Source of the DNA: Stenotrophomonas maltophilia
GTDB lineage: Bacteria > Pseudomonadota > Gammaproteobacteria > Xanthomonadales > Xanthomonadaceae
DNA: 64,000 nucleotides
NCBI RefSeq assembly: GCF_002138415.1
Contig: NZ_CP015612.1
Span: 4,194,001 to 4,258,000 of the forward strand
Direction: 5' to 3'
Shown here: in pieces, positions 1-8,904 of the stretch
Numbering within the stretch: position 1 is the first letter of the stretch
Layout: each line of letters starts with the position of its first letter
Notes under the pieces: model-generated
Databases searched by the model: none
Seen by the model: the letters and a program-made list of their open reading frames with translations, nothing else
What the model was told of the DNA's origin: nothing
Program-made: the position numbers and the translations under genes

Positions 1-449
1 CGTGCGAACGGCACGTACAGCTTCACCTTGAACGCCGGCGAAGCCATCACCAGCGCGCGCAGGCGTGGTGCATAGTCGTGCACCCAGGTGGCGGCGACCA
101 CTGCCCCCACGCTCTGTGCGATCACCACGATGTCCTGCACCGCGATGCCGTGCTCGGCACCGATGTGGGCGATGAAGCTGTCGAGGTCACGCACCAGCGC
201 CGGGAAGCCCGGTGCATCGCCACGCGCTCCCGGCGAACGGCCATTGCCGCGCGCATCCCAGGCGAAGAAGGCGGTGTCGGGCAGGTCCAGCTCATCCACC
301 AGGTGGGTGACACGCCCGGAGTGCTCGTGGCCGCGGTGCAACAGCACGATGGCCTTGGTGGCCGGGGTTGCGGTGGTGCTCGCCCAGTACCGGTAGAACA
401 GCGGTACCTGGTCGAAGCTGTGGAATTCCCGTTCCTGCGCCTGACGCAT
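1..449 (-). CDS. alpha/beta hydrolase, N-terminal part (truncated by window edge)
   Basis: Only the first 149 codons are visible; the gene runs off the left edge. The ATG at 449 follows a good Shine-Dalgarno AGGAGA (454-459). The visible part reads as an alpha/beta-hydrolase fold: the VLLHRGHEHS turn (36-44), the AWDARGNGRSPG strand-loop (63-74) and a nucleophile-elbow position IAQSVGA around Ser113. The elbow reads AQSVG rather than the usual GxSxG, so the first glycine is replaced. The family is carboxylesterase or lysophospholipase-like. From memory, proteins with this N-terminus can be fused to a C-terminal SAM-dependent methyltransferase and sit beside CDP-alcohol phosphatidyltransferases, which is the neighbour here at 484-1101. 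The two genes are 34 bp apart on the same strand and probably form a phospholipid-related operon. Whether this copy carries the fusion cannot be seen. Confidence 0.75.
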   Translation of the reverse strand, partial: MRQAQEREFHSFDQVPLFYRYWASTTATPATKAIVLLHRGHEHSGRVTHLVDELDLPDTAFFAWDARGNGRSPGARGDAPGFPALVRDLDSFIAHIGAEHGIAVQDIVVIAQSVGAVVAATWVHDYAPRLRALVMASPAFKVKLYVPFA

Positions 450-483
450 GCAATCTCCTGATTGTCTTTTTGTATCTGCTTGA

Positions 484-1101
484 TTAATTCGGCGAAACCG
501 CCGCTTCCCGCAGTCCGCGACGGACGCGATTGATCATCGTCAGCACGCACAGCACCGCCATGGCCGCGGCCACCCCAGTGACCGTCATCGCGCCAACCCA
601 CTCAAACGCCAGCAGCAGGCCCAGCGCACCGATCACGAAGGCGCGATCGCTCTTGCCCGTCGGGCCGTCATAGCGGCGGCTGGCACCGACCATCAGCCCC
701 AGCACCCCGGCGTACTCGCTCAGGGCCGCGGTCCAGGCCAGCAGCCACAGTGCTTCCAGGCGCACGCCCGGCACGCTGAGCAGGCTCAGGTACAGCGCCG
801 CATCGGCGATCACATCGCACAACTCGTTCAGATAGGCGCCCAGCCGCGACTGCTGGCCGAACTCGCGGGCCAGCATGCCGTCCACGGCGTTGAGCGCCAT
901 GCGCAGCAGCATCCACAGCGGCAGCAGCAGGTACAGCAGCGGTTGCGCCGGCGCGCAGCACCACACGGCCGCAGCCACCAGCAGCGAGACCACGGCAGCG
1001 GCCACGGTCACCGTATTGGCGGTGATCCCCATGCGGTACAGGCCGCGTACGGCCGGACGCAACAGGTCCTGGAAACGTCCTTTCAATGCATAGATCGACA
1101 C
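484..1101 (-). CDS. CDP-alcohol phosphatidyltransferase family membrane protein
   Basis: About 205 residues with several hydrophobic segments. It belongs to the family that transfers a phosphoalcohol from a CDP-alcohol at the inner membrane. The signature is visible as NAVDGMLAR, then GAYLNE and CDVIAD. Compared with the canonical D-x2-DG-x2-AR-x8-G-x3-D-x3-D motif, the first and third aspartates are asparagine, while the DG, AR and last aspartate are kept. I chose the GTG at 1101 ([10 protein letters not shown]), because the open frame upstream of it (to 1269) reads as low-complexity Arg/Ala/Gly and overlaps the purH promoter region. The substrate cannot be read from sequence. It lies directly upstream of the hydrolase gene at 1-449 and divergent from purH. 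Confidence 0.75.
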   Translation of the reverse strand: MSIYALKGRFQDLLRPAVRGLYRMGITANTVTVAAAVVSLLVAAAVWCCAPAQPLLYLLLPLWMLLRMALNAVDGMLAREFGQQSRLGAYLNELCDVIADAALYLSLLSVPGVRLEALWLLAWTAALSEYAGVLGLMVGASRRYDGPTGKSDRAFVIGALGLLLAFEWVGAMTVTGVAAAMAVLCVLTMINRVRRGLREAAVSPN

Positions 1102-1310
1102 GATCTGTACCTGCTGATCCTTGGCAGTCCGGGCACAGCCTACCCGATCGGGGCGATACCGCCCCATCGGATTGCTTGCAGTCTGCAACCAACCGGGCTG
1201 TGCCGAAGGGGGCCGCAGGCCCGCGCCGGCAGCCGATTTCGCCCGTCGGCGCCCGCCACCGGCCCCCACCGCCTACAATATCGGCCCCGCTCCGCTGCCG
1301 ATTCTGTCCC

Positions 1311-2894
1311 ATGACTGCTGATCTGTTGCCCGTCCGCCGGGCCCTCCTCTCCGTTTCCGACAAGACCGGCCTGGTCGAGCTGGCCACTGCGCTGGCGGCA
1401 CGCGGCGTGGAGCTGCTGTCCACCGGCGGCACCGCCAAGGCGATCCGCGATGCGGGCCTGGCCGTGAAGGACGTGGCCGACGTCACCGGCTTCCCGGAAA
1501 TGATGGACGGCCGGGTCAAGACCCTGCACCCGATGGTGCACGGCGGCCTGCTGGGCCGTTCGGGCCTGGATGATGCAGTGATGGCCGAGCACGGCATCGG
1601 TGCCATCGACCTGCTGGTGCTGAACCTGTACCCGTTCGAGTCGGTCACCGCCAAGGCCGACTGCACCCTGGCCGACGCGGTCGAGAACATCGACATCGGC
1701 GGCCCGGCCATGCTGCGTTCGGCGGCCAAGAACTTCGCCCGCGTGGCAGTGGCCACCGACCCATCGCAGTACGCCGAACTGCTGGCCTCGCTGGAGACCA
1801 ACAACGGCCAGCTGTCCGCTGCCACCCGCTTCGCGTTCTCGGTGGCCGCGTTCAACCGCGTCGCCCAGTACGACGCGGCCATCAGCAACTACCTGTCGGC
1901 GGTCACCGCCACCGACGCTGCGGTGCCGGCGCGTGCCGAATACCCGGCGCAGATGAATTCCACCTTCGTGAAGGTGATGGACCTGCGCTACGGCGAGAAC
2001 CCGCACCAGAGCGGCGCGTTCTACCGCGACCTGTACCCGGTGCCGGGCACGCTGGCCACCTTCCAGCAGCTGCAGGGCAAGGAACTGAGCTACAACAACC
2101 TGGCCGATGCCGATGCGGCGTGGGAATGCGTGCGCCAGTTCGACGCGCCGGCCTGCGTCATCGTCAAGCACGCCAACCCGTGCGGCGTGGCCGTCGGTGC
2201 CGGCAACGGCGATGCCTACGAGCTGGCCTACGCCACCGACCCCACCAGTGCCTTCGGCGGCATCATCGCCTTCAACAAGCCGCTGGATGCGGCCACCGCC
2301 AAGGTAATCCTGGACCGCCAGTTCGTGGAAGTGCTGATCGCTCCGGACTACGAGCCAGCCGCGCTGGAATACGCGCAGAAGAAGGCCAACGTGCGCGTGC
2401 TGCGCATCCCGCACGGCGATGGCCTGAACAACTTCGACAGCAAGCGCGTCGGCTCTGGCCTGCTGCTGCAGTCCTCGGACAACCGCGGCATGACCCGCGA
2501 CGAGCTGAAGGTGGTCAGCAAGCTGGCGCCGACCGACAAGCAGTTCACCGACCTGCTGTTCGCCTGGAAGGTGGCCAAGTTCGTGAAGTCCAACGCGATC
2601 GTCTATGCAAAGGACAACCGCACCATCGGTGTCGGCGCCGGCCAGATGAGCCGCGTGTACTCGGCCCGCATCGCCGGCATCAAGGCCGCCGATGCGAACC
2701 TGGTAGTCGAGGGCTCGGTGATGGCCTCCGACGCGTTCTTCCCGTTCCGCGACGGCATCGACGCCGCCGCTGCCGCCGGCATCAAGGCGGTCATCCAGCC
2801 GGGCGGTTCGATGCGCGATGCCGAAGTGATCGCCGCCGCCGACGAACATGGCCTGGCCATGGTGTTCACCGGCGTGCGCCACTTCCGCCACTGA
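1311..2894 (+). CDS. purH: bifunctional AICAR formyltransferase / IMP cyclohydrolase
   Basis: 527 residues, matching the usual length of about 529. It catalyses the last two steps of IMP synthesis in the cytosol: formylation of AICAR by 10-formyl-THF, then cyclisation. The N-terminal MGS-like IMP cyclohydrolase domain begins [13 protein letters not shown] and contains [13 protein letters not shown] and [11 protein letters not shown]. The C-terminal transformylase domain contains the catalytic Lys-His pair in IVKHANPCG (about residues 284-292) and DPTSAFGG. The ATG at 1311 is chosen because homology starts within a dozen residues; the longer open frame to 1086 is Pro/Arg/Ser-rich and not family-like. 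purD follows 61 bp downstream, with a terminator-like hairpin between the two genes. Confidence 0.97.
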   Translation: MTADLLPVRRALLSVSDKTGLVELATALAARGVELLSTGGTAKAIRDAGLAVKDVADVTGFPEMMDGRVKTLHPMVHGGLLGRSGLDDAVMAEHGIGAIDLLVLNLYPFESVTAKADCTLADAVENIDIGGPAMLRSAAKNFARVAVATDPSQYAELLASLETNNGQLSAATRFAFSVAAFNRVAQYDAAISNYLSAVTATDAAVPARAEYPAQMNSTFVKVMDLRYGENPHQSGAFYRDLYPVPGTLATFQQLQGKELSYNNLADADAAWECVRQFDAPACVIVKHANPCGVAVGAGNGDAYELAYATDPTSAFGGIIAFNKPLDAATAKVILDRQFVEVLIAPDYEPAALEYAQKKANVRVLRIPHGDGLNNFDSKRVGSGLLLQSSDNRGMTRDELKVVSKLAPTDKQFTDLLFAWKVAKFVKSNAIVYAKDNRTIGVGAGQMSRVYSARIAGIKAADANLVVEGSVMASDAFFPFRDGIDAAAAAGIKAVIQPGGSMRDAEVIAAADEHGLAMVFTGVRHFRH

Positions 2895-2905
2895 TCCGCA
2901 TCACG

Positions 2906-2932
2906 AAGCCGGGCCCTGCCCGGCTTTTCTCT
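2906..2932 (+). terminator. terminator-like hairpin between purH and purD
   Basis: The 8-bp stem AAGCCGGG/CCCGGCTT closes a 5-nt loop and is followed by TTCTCTT. It begins 11 bp after the purH stop and ends 23 bp before the purD start. It could partly uncouple the two genes or act as an attenuator. Confidence 0.55.
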
Positions 2933-2955
2933 TCCGTACCCGAGAACCCTGTCCC

Positions 2956-4239
2956 ATGAAGATCCTCGTCATCGGCTCTGGCGGCCGCGAACACGCCCTG
3001 GCATGGAAGCTGGCCCAGTCCTCCCGTGTCACCGAAGTGATCGTGGCACCCGGCAACGCCGGCACCGCCAGCGAAGACAAGTGCCGCAACGTGGCGGTGA
3101 AAGTCACCGATATCGACGGTCTGCTGGCGCTGGCCCAGGCTGAAGGCTTGGCACTGACCGTGGTCGGCCCTGAAGTACCGCTGGTGGCTGGCGTGGTAGA
3201 CCGCTTCCGCGCCGCCGGCCTGCGCATCTTCGGGCCGACCGCCGCCGCCGCGCAGCTGGAAGGCAGCAAGGCCTACGCCAAGGACTTCCTGGCCCGCCAC
3301 AACATCCCCACCGCGTTCTACGCTGTGCACACCGAGGTGGACGCGGCACTGGCCTACATCCGCGAGAAGGGCGCACCGATCGTGGTCAAGGCCGATGGCC
3401 TGGCCGCCGGCAAGGGCGTGATCGTGGCGATGACCCAGGCCGAGGCCGAGGACGCGGTGCGTGACATGCTCTCGGGCAACGCGTTCGGCGATGCCGGCGC
3501 CCGCGTGGTGATCGAAGAGTTCCTCGATGGTGAGGAAGCCAGCTTCATTTCCATGGTGGACGGCGTGCATGCGCTGCCGATGGCCACCTCGCAGGACCAT
3601 AAGCGCGTCGGCGACGGCGATACCGGCCCGAACACCGGCGGCATGGGCGCGTACTCGCCGGCCCCGGTGGTCACGCCGGAGGTACACGCGCGCGTGATGC
3701 GCGAGGTGGTGAACCCGACCGTGCAGGGCATGATCGCCGATGGCATCCCGTTCACCGGCTTCCTCTATGCCGGCCTGATGATCGATGCCAGCGGCGCGCC
3801 GAAGGTGATCGAGTTCAACGTGCGCTTCGGCGACCCGGAAACCCAGCCGGTGATGTTGCGCCTGCAGTCGGACCTGGTGGAGCTGGTGGAAGCGGCCATC
3901 GACGGCCGCCTGGACCAGATCGAAGCACAGTGGGATGCGCGCCCGTCGCTGGGCGTGGTGCTGGCCGCCAGGCCGTACCCGGAATCGCCGATTACCGGTG
4001 ACGTCATTTCCGGCCTCGGCGACGTGCCGGCCAGTGCCAAGGTGTTCCATGCCGGCACCACGCTGGACGCGCAGGGCCAAGTGCTCAGTGCCGGCGGTCG
4101 CGTGCTGTGCGTGGCGGCGCTGGGCGACAGCGTGCGCGACGCACAGGCGAATGCGTATGCGGGCGTGGCCAAGGTGACCTGGGCCAATGAGTTCCACCGC
4201 AACGACATCGGCTGGCGCGCGATCGCACGCGAGGGGTGA
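2956..4239 (+). CDS. purD: phosphoribosylamine-glycine ligase (GARS)
   Basis: 427 residues, family-typical. It is an ATP-grasp ligase joining phosphoribosylamine and glycine, the second step of purine synthesis in the cytosol. The N-terminus [19 protein letters not shown] is the diagnostic PurD start. The ATP-grasp core shows [13 protein letters not shown] and [11 protein letters not shown], then the PurD signature [10 protein letters not shown]. The ATG at 2956 is chosen over upstream in-frame ATGs because it begins this conserved motif. Pairing with purH is common in proteobacteria, and the upstream purH hairpin suggests partial co-transcription. Confidence 0.97.
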   Translation: MKILVIGSGGREHALAWKLAQSSRVTEVIVAPGNAGTASEDKCRNVAVKVTDIDGLLALAQAEGLALTVVGPEVPLVAGVVDRFRAAGLRIFGPTAAAAQLEGSKAYAKDFLARHNIPTAFYAVHTEVDAALAYIREKGAPIVVKADGLAAGKGVIVAMTQAEAEDAVRDMLSGNAFGDAGARVVIEEFLDGEEASFISMVDGVHALPMATSQDHKRVGDGDTGPNTGGMGAYSPAPVVTPEVHARVMREVVNPTVQGMIADGIPFTGFLYAGLMIDASGAPKVIEFNVRFGDPETQPVMLRLQSDLVELVEAAIDGRLDQIEAQWDARPSLGVVLAARPYPESPITGDVISGLGDVPASAKVFHAGTTLDAQGQVLSAGGRVLCVAALGDSVRDAQANAYAGVAKVTWANEFHRNDIGWRAIAREG

Positions 4240-4252
4240 GGTCCGGCGCCGC

Positions 4253-4316
4253 AGCCACGCATGGCGTGGCTCTACTGATACTGCATAGCTGGGGTAGATC
4301 CACGCCGTGCGTGGAT
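4253..4316. repeat. pair of GTAG REP palindromes (SMAG-like), divergent
   Basis: Two REPs with the GTAGA(G/T)CCACGC core. One is on the minus strand (4253-4275, arms AGCCACGC/GCGTGGCT), one on the plus strand (4294-4316, GTAGATCCACGCCGTGCGTG). Both are in the purD to toxin-antitoxin gap. Confidence 0.8.
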
Positions 4317-4329
4317 TGAACACCTCGGA

Positions 4330-4364
4330 AAAGCAAAGGCCCGGCAGAACCGGGCCTTTGCTTT
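4330..4364. terminator. bidirectional terminator between purD and the antitoxin gene
   Basis: The arms AAAGCAAAGGCCCGG and CCGGGCCTTTGCTTT (15 bp, perfect) close a 5-nt loop. The A/T-rich ends provide a U-run in both directions. It separates convergent purD and the antitoxin gene and overlaps the antitoxin stop codon at 4363-4365. Confidence 0.75.
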
Positions 4365-4695
4365 ACAGGACTGCTTCGAGTCCCTTCCGATCAATCAGGT
4401 TCAGCAACTTCAGTGATGGTCCGCTGGGCTTCTTCTCGCCCTGTTCCCAGCTGCGTACGGTGGAAACGCTGGTATTGAGAACTTCAGCAAAAACCGGCTG
4501 ACTGAGCTGCAATGACGCGCGCAGGGCACGGATCTGGGCACTGCTGTATTCAGGGACCGGCTCAAGGCAAAGCGCTTCGTAGCTGCTCAACCGACGTTTA
4601 TCGATGAAGCCATGTGCGTGCAGACTCACAGCCGCATCATGCACCGCCTCAAGAAGCGCACTTTTCGCGCGCCGTCGCTCAGGGGTCTTCGTCAT
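4363..4695 (-). CDS. XRE-family helix-turn-helix antitoxin (HigA/NadS-like)
   Basis: 110 residues. The C-terminal half is an XRE-type helix-turn-helix (RALRASLQLSQPVFAEVLNT, then SVSTVRSWEQGEKKPSGPSL). The N-terminal half has the arrangement seen in antitoxins of RelE/HigB-type toxins. The ATG at 4695 is preceded by GGAG. It overlaps the 3' end of the toxin gene by 17 bp, so the pair is translationally coupled with the toxin first, as in higBA. The expected role is to bind and neutralise the toxin and to repress the operon. An imperfect inverted repeat at 5071-5089 just upstream of the toxin gene is a candidate operator. The window shows no sign of recent insertion apart from nearby REPs. Confidence 0.8.
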   Translation of the reverse strand: MTKTPERRRAKSALLEAVHDAAVSLHAHGFIDKRRLSSYEALCLEPVPEYSSAQIRALRASLQLSQPVFAEVLNTSVSTVRSWEQGEKKPSGPSLKLLNLIDRKGLEAVL

Positions 4696-5062
4696 GGCTG
4701 ATCTCCTGTAGATCCCCGTACTGCACGGCACGATTCAGCTGTGCCGTACTCATTTTCAAGAACTCCGATGCGTACAGCTGCAGCGCATCGCGTTCCGCAT
4801 TCGTGATTGCAGCACGTTCATTCTTCTCGTAGCCGAAAAGGAAGAACCAATGCCCGCCTCGCTGTGTGGCGACGATGGTTCGGACGCTCCCACGCTTTCC
4901 TCGCCCCGGCAAGGCAACGCGCTTCTTTAAGATTCCGCCGCCAAGATCAGCATCCACCAGACCCGCTTCCATTTCACGTACCGACCGGTACAGCGCAGCA
5001 TCGGACAGGGTGGTCCTGCGCATGCTGCGATTGAAACTTCGTGTGCGGAAGACGCGTGGCAT
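4679..5062 (-). CDS. RelE/HigB-family type II toxin
   Basis: About 127 residues from the ATG at 5062; an in-frame ATG at 5068 adds two residues (MIM). The sequence follows the RelE-like endoribonuclease family that pairs with XRE antitoxins: a helical N-terminus (RSVREMEAGLVDADLGGG), a basic strand (ILKKRVALPGRGKRGSVRTIV), then WFFLFGYEKNERAAI and C-terminal helices. These toxins cleave mRNA on ribosomes. The FGYxKNxR stretch is the conserved catalytic region of this subfamily. The 3' end overlaps the antitoxin gene. The toxin-first order suggests higBA-like regulation. Confidence 0.8.
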   Translation of the reverse strand: MPRVFRTRSFNRSMRRTTLSDAALYRSVREMEAGLVDADLGGGILKKRVALPGRGKRGSVRTIVATQRGGHWFFLFGYEKNERAAITNAERDALQLYASEFLKMSTAQLNRAVQYGDLQEISHDEDP

Positions 5063-5070
5063 GATCATAC

Positions 5071-5089
5071 CGTGCCACTGCGTGGTACG
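5071..5089. promoter_or_regulatory. candidate antitoxin operator (inverted repeat)
   Basis: The arms CGTGCCAC and GTGGTACG (7 of 8 matching) are separated by TGC, 3-9 bp upstream of the toxin start codons. The position fits an autorepression site of the toxin-antitoxin operon. No binding evidence is available. Confidence 0.4.
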
Positions 5090-5149
5090 GCGTGAACATC
5101 AGCATCCAACACATGATCCGGTCGGCGCAATCACCGCCCTGGCGTCAGA

Positions 5150-5172
5150 GTAGAGCCACGCCATGCGTGGAT
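5150..5172 (+). repeat. GTAG REP palindrome
   Basis: GTAGAGCCACGCCATGCGTG and two further arm bases. It lies between the toxin promoter and the rpoH terminator. Confidence 0.75.
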
Positions 5173-5185
5173 GAGAACGCCACCA

Positions 5186-5218
5186 AAAAGAAAAAGCCCG
5201 GCAGTGCCGGGCCTTTTC
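5186..5218 (-). terminator. rpoH intrinsic terminator
   Basis: Read on the minus strand, GGCCCGGCA/TGCCGGGC is followed by TTTTTCTTTTT. It begins 22 bp after the rpoH stop. Confidence 0.8.
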
Positions 5219-5239
5219 ATTGTTTCAACGCCACCCCGC

Positions 5240-6115
5240 TTACGCGGTGAACAGCGCCTTCATCTTCTTCAGTGCGTTCGCTTCAACCTGGCGGATGCGC
5301 TCGGCGGACACGCCGTATTCGTCAGCCAGTTCCTGCAGCGTCACCTTGCTGTCGGCATCCAGCCAGCGACGGCGGATGATGTCGCGCGAGCGGGCGTCCA
5401 GCTCGGCCAGGCCTTCGCGCAGCAGCTGCATCTGGTTGTCTTCGCTGTCGGCACGTTCGTAGGCCATCGACGGGTCTTCGTCGTTGGCGACCAGGAACGC
5501 GGCCGGCGACGGCGGCGCGTGCTCGTTGTCCTCGTCGGTCGGCGCATCGAAACCGATATCGCGACCGGACAGGCGCGACTCCATTTCCATGACCTCGCGC
5601 TCGGACACGTTCAGATCCTTGGCCACCGCGCTCACTTCAGCCGCGTTCATCCAGCCCAGGCGCGTCTTCGACTTGCGCAGGTTGAAGAACAACTTGCGCT
5701 GCGCCTTGGTGGTGGCGACCTTCACGATGCGCCAGTTCTTCAGGATGAACTCGTGCATCTCGGCACGGATCCAGTGCACGGCAAAGGAGACCAGGCGCAC
5801 GCCCATGTCGGGGTCGAAGCGCTTGACCGCCTTCATAAGGCCGATGTTGCCTTCCTGGATCAGGTCGCCCAGCGCAAGGCCGTAGCCGTTGTAGCCGCGG
5901 GCCACGTGCACCACGAAGCGCAGGTGCGAATGCACCAGCTCGCGGGCGGCGTCCAGATCGTTGCCGTCGCGGAAGCGACGGGCCAGGTCCTGTTCGTCAT
6001 CGACCGACAGCACCGGGATCTGGTGCACGGCACCGATGTAGGCGTCCAGCGAACCGAGCGCACTGGGAATCGGGAGATTGTTTGCCACAAGGGCAGTAGA
6101 GGTGTTCTGGCTCAT
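5240..6115 (-). CDS. rpoH: heat-shock RNA polymerase sigma factor (sigma-32)
   Basis: 291 residues (E. coli RpoH has 284). It directs RNA polymerase to heat-shock promoters. Region 2 is clear: LRFVVHVARGYNGYGLALGD, LIQEGNIGLMKAVKRFDP, VSFAVHWIRAEMHEFIL. The RpoH box QRKLFFNLRKSK, diagnostic for sigma-32, follows, then region 4 with LQELADEYGVSAERIRQVE. The ATG at 6115 is favoured; a GTG six bases upstream is also in frame. The leader contains a perfect 8-bp hairpin (6129-6151) just before the start. ung lies 278 bp upstream, so rpoH probably has its own promoter in that gap. Confidence 0.96.
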   Translation of the reverse strand: MSQNTSTALVANNLPIPSALGSLDAYIGAVHQIPVLSVDDEQDLARRFRDGNDLDAARELVHSHLRFVVHVARGYNGYGLALGDLIQEGNIGLMKAVKRFDPDMGVRLVSFAVHWIRAEMHEFILKNWRIVKVATTKAQRKLFFNLRKSKTRLGWMNAAEVSAVAKDLNVSEREVMEMESRLSGRDIGFDAPTDEDNEHAPPSPAAFLVANDEDPSMAYERADSEDNQMQLLREGLAELDARSRDIIRRRWLDADSKVTLQELADEYGVSAERIRQVEANALKKMKALFTA

Positions 6116-6128
6116 AGGCACCCATCTT

Positions 6129-6151
6129 AGCAGTCCGGGATTTGGACTGCT
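6129..6151 (-). promoter_or_regulatory. hairpin in the rpoH 5' leader
   Basis: The arms AGCAGTCC/GGACTGCT are perfect (8 bp) with a 7-nt loop. They end about 13 nt before the ATG and partly bury the translation-initiation region. This is a candidate temperature-responsive or other translational control element, by analogy only. Confidence 0.4.
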
Positions 6152-6393
6152 AAAGGAGGAAAAAGTTCCAGCATCCTATTGATGCAACACTGGTCCCAAA
6201 CAGAGCCCTACCGTAGCGCGATTTGATGACAGTGGCGAGCGCGCTTTTCGGGATTCACAATCCCTTGGAATTCAAGCAATTACCTACTGGAAACCAGCCG
6301 ATTCCGGTCAAGCGGAGCTGAACAGGCCGTCCGCAGGACCCATTCAGGCCCGGAAACGTTGTCCGGCGTTCAGCCTCGGTCACCCGCCGGCGG

Positions 6394-7107
6394 TCAGAGC
6401 GCCGAACGCGGCGGCAGCGACCAGTCGATCGGGGTCTGCCCGCGACGCTGCAGGTACTCGTTGGCCATCGAGAAATGCCGGCAGCCTAGGAAGCCGCGGT
6501 GGGCCGACAGCGGCGACGGGTGCGGCGCCTTCAGCACGCGGTGGCGGCGGGTGTCGATGACCTTGCCCTTCTTCTGCGCGTACGCGCCCCAGAGCATGAA
6601 CACCAGGCCGTCGCGTTCGCGGTTGAGCACATCCACCACGTGGTCGGTGAAGCCTTCCCAGCCACGCCCCTGGTGCGCACCGGCCTTGCCCTCCTCCACC
6701 GTCAGCACCGCATTGAGCAGCAGCACGCCACGCTGCGCCCACGGAATCAGGCAGCCGTGGTCCGGACGCGGGATACCGAGATCGCTCTCGATCTCCTTGT
6801 AGATGTTCAGCAGCGACGGCGGCACCGGCACGCCCGGCGGCACCGAGAAACTCAGGCCATGCGCCTGGCCACGGCCGTGGTACGGGTCCTGCCCGAGGAT
6901 GACCACCTTCACCTGCTCGAACGGCGTGGCGTCGAACGCGGCGAAGATCTGCGGACCAGGCGGGAACACCGCCGCACCGCTGGCCTTGCGCTGGCGCAGG
7001 AAGCTGGACAGCTCGCGCATCTGCGGCTGCAACAGGTAATCGCCGACATGCTGCTTCCAGCTCGGTTCCAGCTGGATCGTCGGGGTGTCGGCTACTTCAT
7101 CCATCAT
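6394..7107 (-). CDS. ung: uracil-DNA glycosylase
   Basis: 237 residues, family 1 UDG, which excises uracil from DNA in base excision repair. The water-activating motif GQDPYHG is at 72-78 (catalytic Asp74). The leucine loop [10 protein letters not shown] carries the second catalytic histidine. [18 protein letters not shown] and [10 protein letters not shown] are also family-typical. Start choice is between ATG 7107 and ATG 7104, one residue apart. The start overlaps the stop of the upstream receiver-domain gene (ATGA arrangement at 7104-7107), so the two are probably translationally coupled. Confidence 0.96.
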   Translation of the reverse strand: MMDEVADTPTIQLEPSWKQHVGDYLLQPQMRELSSFLRQRKASGAAVFPPGPQIFAAFDATPFEQVKVVILGQDPYHGRGQAHGLSFSVPPGVPVPPSLLNIYKEIESDLGIPRPDHGCLIPWAQRGVLLLNAVLTVEEGKAGAHQGRGWEGFTDHVVDVLNRERDGLVFMLWGAYAQKKGKVIDTRRHRVLKAPHPSPLSAHRGFLGCRHFSMANEYLQRRGQTPIDWSLPPRSAL

Positions 7108-7946
7108 CGAATCAGGGGTCCATCGTTCAATCGCGCCAGGCGCAGCTGGAACAGCACCTTGGTGACCAGCAGCCGTTCTTCGATCGGCTTGAGCACCAGG
7201 TCGTTGGCACCGGACTGCAGCAGCCCGGTCTGGTTGTGCGGGTTGCCGTCGCCGGTCATCACCAGCACCGGCAGGCGGCGTTTGCCGTAACCGAAGTCCA
7301 CGCGCACGCGCTGCACCACGTCGCGGCCGCTCAGTTCACCCTTCAGGGTGACGTCGGTCAGCACCAGGTCGATGCGGTGGCGACTGCGGCCCAGCGACTC
7401 GGCGGTGAGCAGGGTGAACGCTTCTTCGGCGCTGACCACGTGCAGTACGTTCAACTGCTGGCGTTCCAGCATGCGCTTGGTGGCCTCGGCCACCACGCGG
7501 CTGTCCTCGATATAGAGGATGGTGGCGCCGGGAATAGTCTGCGGCTGCACGTAGCCGCGGATGAAGGTCGCCAGTGCCTCGTGGCCCAGCGCCTTGTCGA
7601 AATAGTCGGTGACGTACTCGGTGAAGCGGCGCTGCTCCAGGTGCTGCTGGGCATCGCCGGACACAACGATCACCGGCACATAGGCCTGGCCCGCTGCTTC
7701 GCGGACCATCCGCGCCAGCGCCAGGCCGTCGCCATCACGCAGGGTCAGCGAGGTGGTCACCAGATCCACCGGGCCCTGCGCCAGCGCCAGCTGTGCCTCC
7801 TCGATGCTGTCGCAGCCGATCACCTCCACGCCCGGCAGGTCACGCTGCAGGACGTCGGCGATCAGCTTGCGCACCAGCTTCGAGCCATCGACCACCATCA
7901 CCCGCGTCGCGGGCCCTTCAAGGTGCTTCAACGCTTGCGGTTGCAT
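7104..7946 (-). CDS. two-receiver-domain response regulator
   Basis: 280 residues made of two CheY-like receiver domains (about 15-130 and 142-275) with no output domain. The second is intact: ILYIEDSR acidic patch, phosphoacceptor Asp198 in [17 protein letters not shown] and the KPI lysine. The first lacks a phosphoacceptor: the expected aspartate position reads Ser66 in [13 protein letters not shown], although its acidic patch (VVDGS) and VSGDA segment remain. It may act as a phosphate-independent binding module, with the second domain as input. It is tightly packed between ftsX (7 bp upstream) and ung (overlapping), so it is likely co-transcribed with ftsEX. The partner kinase is unknown. 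Confidence 0.85.
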   Translation of the reverse strand: MQPQALKHLEGPATRVMVVDGSKLVRKLIADVLQRDLPGVEVIGCDSIEEAQLALAQGPVDLVTTSLTLRDGDGLALARMVREAAGQAYVPVIVVSGDAQQHLEQRRFTEYVTDYFDKALGHEALATFIRGYVQPQTIPGATILYIEDSRVVAEATKRMLERQQLNVLHVVSAEEAFTLLTAESLGRSRHRIDLVLTDVTLKGELSGRDVVQRVRVDFGYGKRRLPVLVMTGDGNPHNQTGLLQSGANDLVLKPIEERLLVTKVLFQLRLARLNDGPLIR

Positions 7947-7953
7947 GCCGGTC

Positions 7954-8901
7954 TCAGGTGTCGGTGGGGCGGGTCTGGCGGAGGAAGTGGCCGGTCACCA
8001 GCCATGCCCCCAGCCAACCCAGCAGCAGCGTGCCGAGCAGGACCAGGCCGCCATGCAGCAGGTCCAGGCCGTGCAGCACGAACGGGCTGCCGTAGCTGCG
8101 CGAGAGTTCGGCCAGCGGCACGCGCAGGGCGGCACCGGCCGCAGCAATCAGGGCCAGCGCCACCGCGCCGGCACCCAGGCCATACCAGGCGCCCAGGTAC
8201 AGGAACGGACGGCGGATGAAGCCATCGCTGGCGCCAAGCAGCTGCAGCACGCCGATCTCTTCGCGACGGGCCTGGATGTCCAGGCGCACGGTGTTGCCGA
8301 CCACCAGCGCGGCGCCGACGCCGAGCAGTACCGACAGCACCTGCACCAGCCGTGCGCCGAATGCCAGCCAGGCATCCAGACGCTGGCGCCACAGCGCGTC
8401 GTGCTGCACCAGGTCGGCCTCGGGCAGGCTTTCCAGCGCGCGCGCCAGCCGGGCGTCGTCCTTGCCCTGGCCCGGGGTGATCACCAGCAGCGAGGGCAGT
8501 GGATTGTCGTTGAGCGCGTCGATCGCCTCACCGAGGCCGGCATCACGCAGTTCCTGCAGGCCCTGCTCGGGCGTGCGCACGTTCACTTCGGCCACGTCGT
8601 CGCGGTCACGCAGCTGGCCCGCCAGCCGCAGCGCGCCGGGGCCATCGACGTTGCCCTTCAGGAACACGTTGATGTCGCGCGACTGCTGCACGCTGCCGGC
8701 GAACTGCTTGAGGTTGTCCAGCGCGATCGACAGGCCCAGCGGCAGGGCCAGCGCCAGCGCCATGACCATCACCGTCAGCAGGGTCGCCCACGGCTTGCGG
8801 CAGGCGCGGCCCAGGCTGAACACCACGCTGTGCACGTGGTGCTGGAACCAGACGCCCACGCGCGACGGGGCGGCGGCTTCGCTGTTTTCGTTCTTCGCCA
8901 T
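7954..8901 (-). CDS. ftsX: cell division ABC transporter-like permease FtsX
   Basis: 315 residues with four predicted membrane segments: one near the N-terminus (about 38-62), then a periplasmic loop, then three in the C-terminal half (around 180-205, 230-255 and 280-305). FtsX with FtsE links divisome signals to peptidoglycan hydrolases. VVGNTVRLDIQARREEIGVL is the conserved FtsX/MacB cytoplasmic segment. The N-terminal cytoplasmic tail is long, as in gammaproteobacteria. It starts 3 bp after the ftsE stop, forming an ftsE-ftsX operon. Confidence 0.95.
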   Translation of the reverse strand: MAKNENSEAAAPSRVGVWFQHHVHSVVFSLGRACRKPWATLLTVMVMALALALPLGLSIALDNLKQFAGSVQQSRDINVFLKGNVDGPGALRLAGQLRDRDDVAEVNVRTPEQGLQELRDAGLGEAIDALNDNPLPSLLVITPGQGKDDARLARALESLPEADLVQHDALWRQRLDAWLAFGARLVQVLSVLLGVGAALVVGNTVRLDIQARREEIGVLQLLGASDGFIRRPFLYLGAWYGLGAGAVALALIAAAGAALRVPLAELSRSYGSPFVLHGLDLLHGGLVLLGTLLLGWLGAWLVTGHFLRQTRPTDT

Positions 8902-8904
8902 CGG

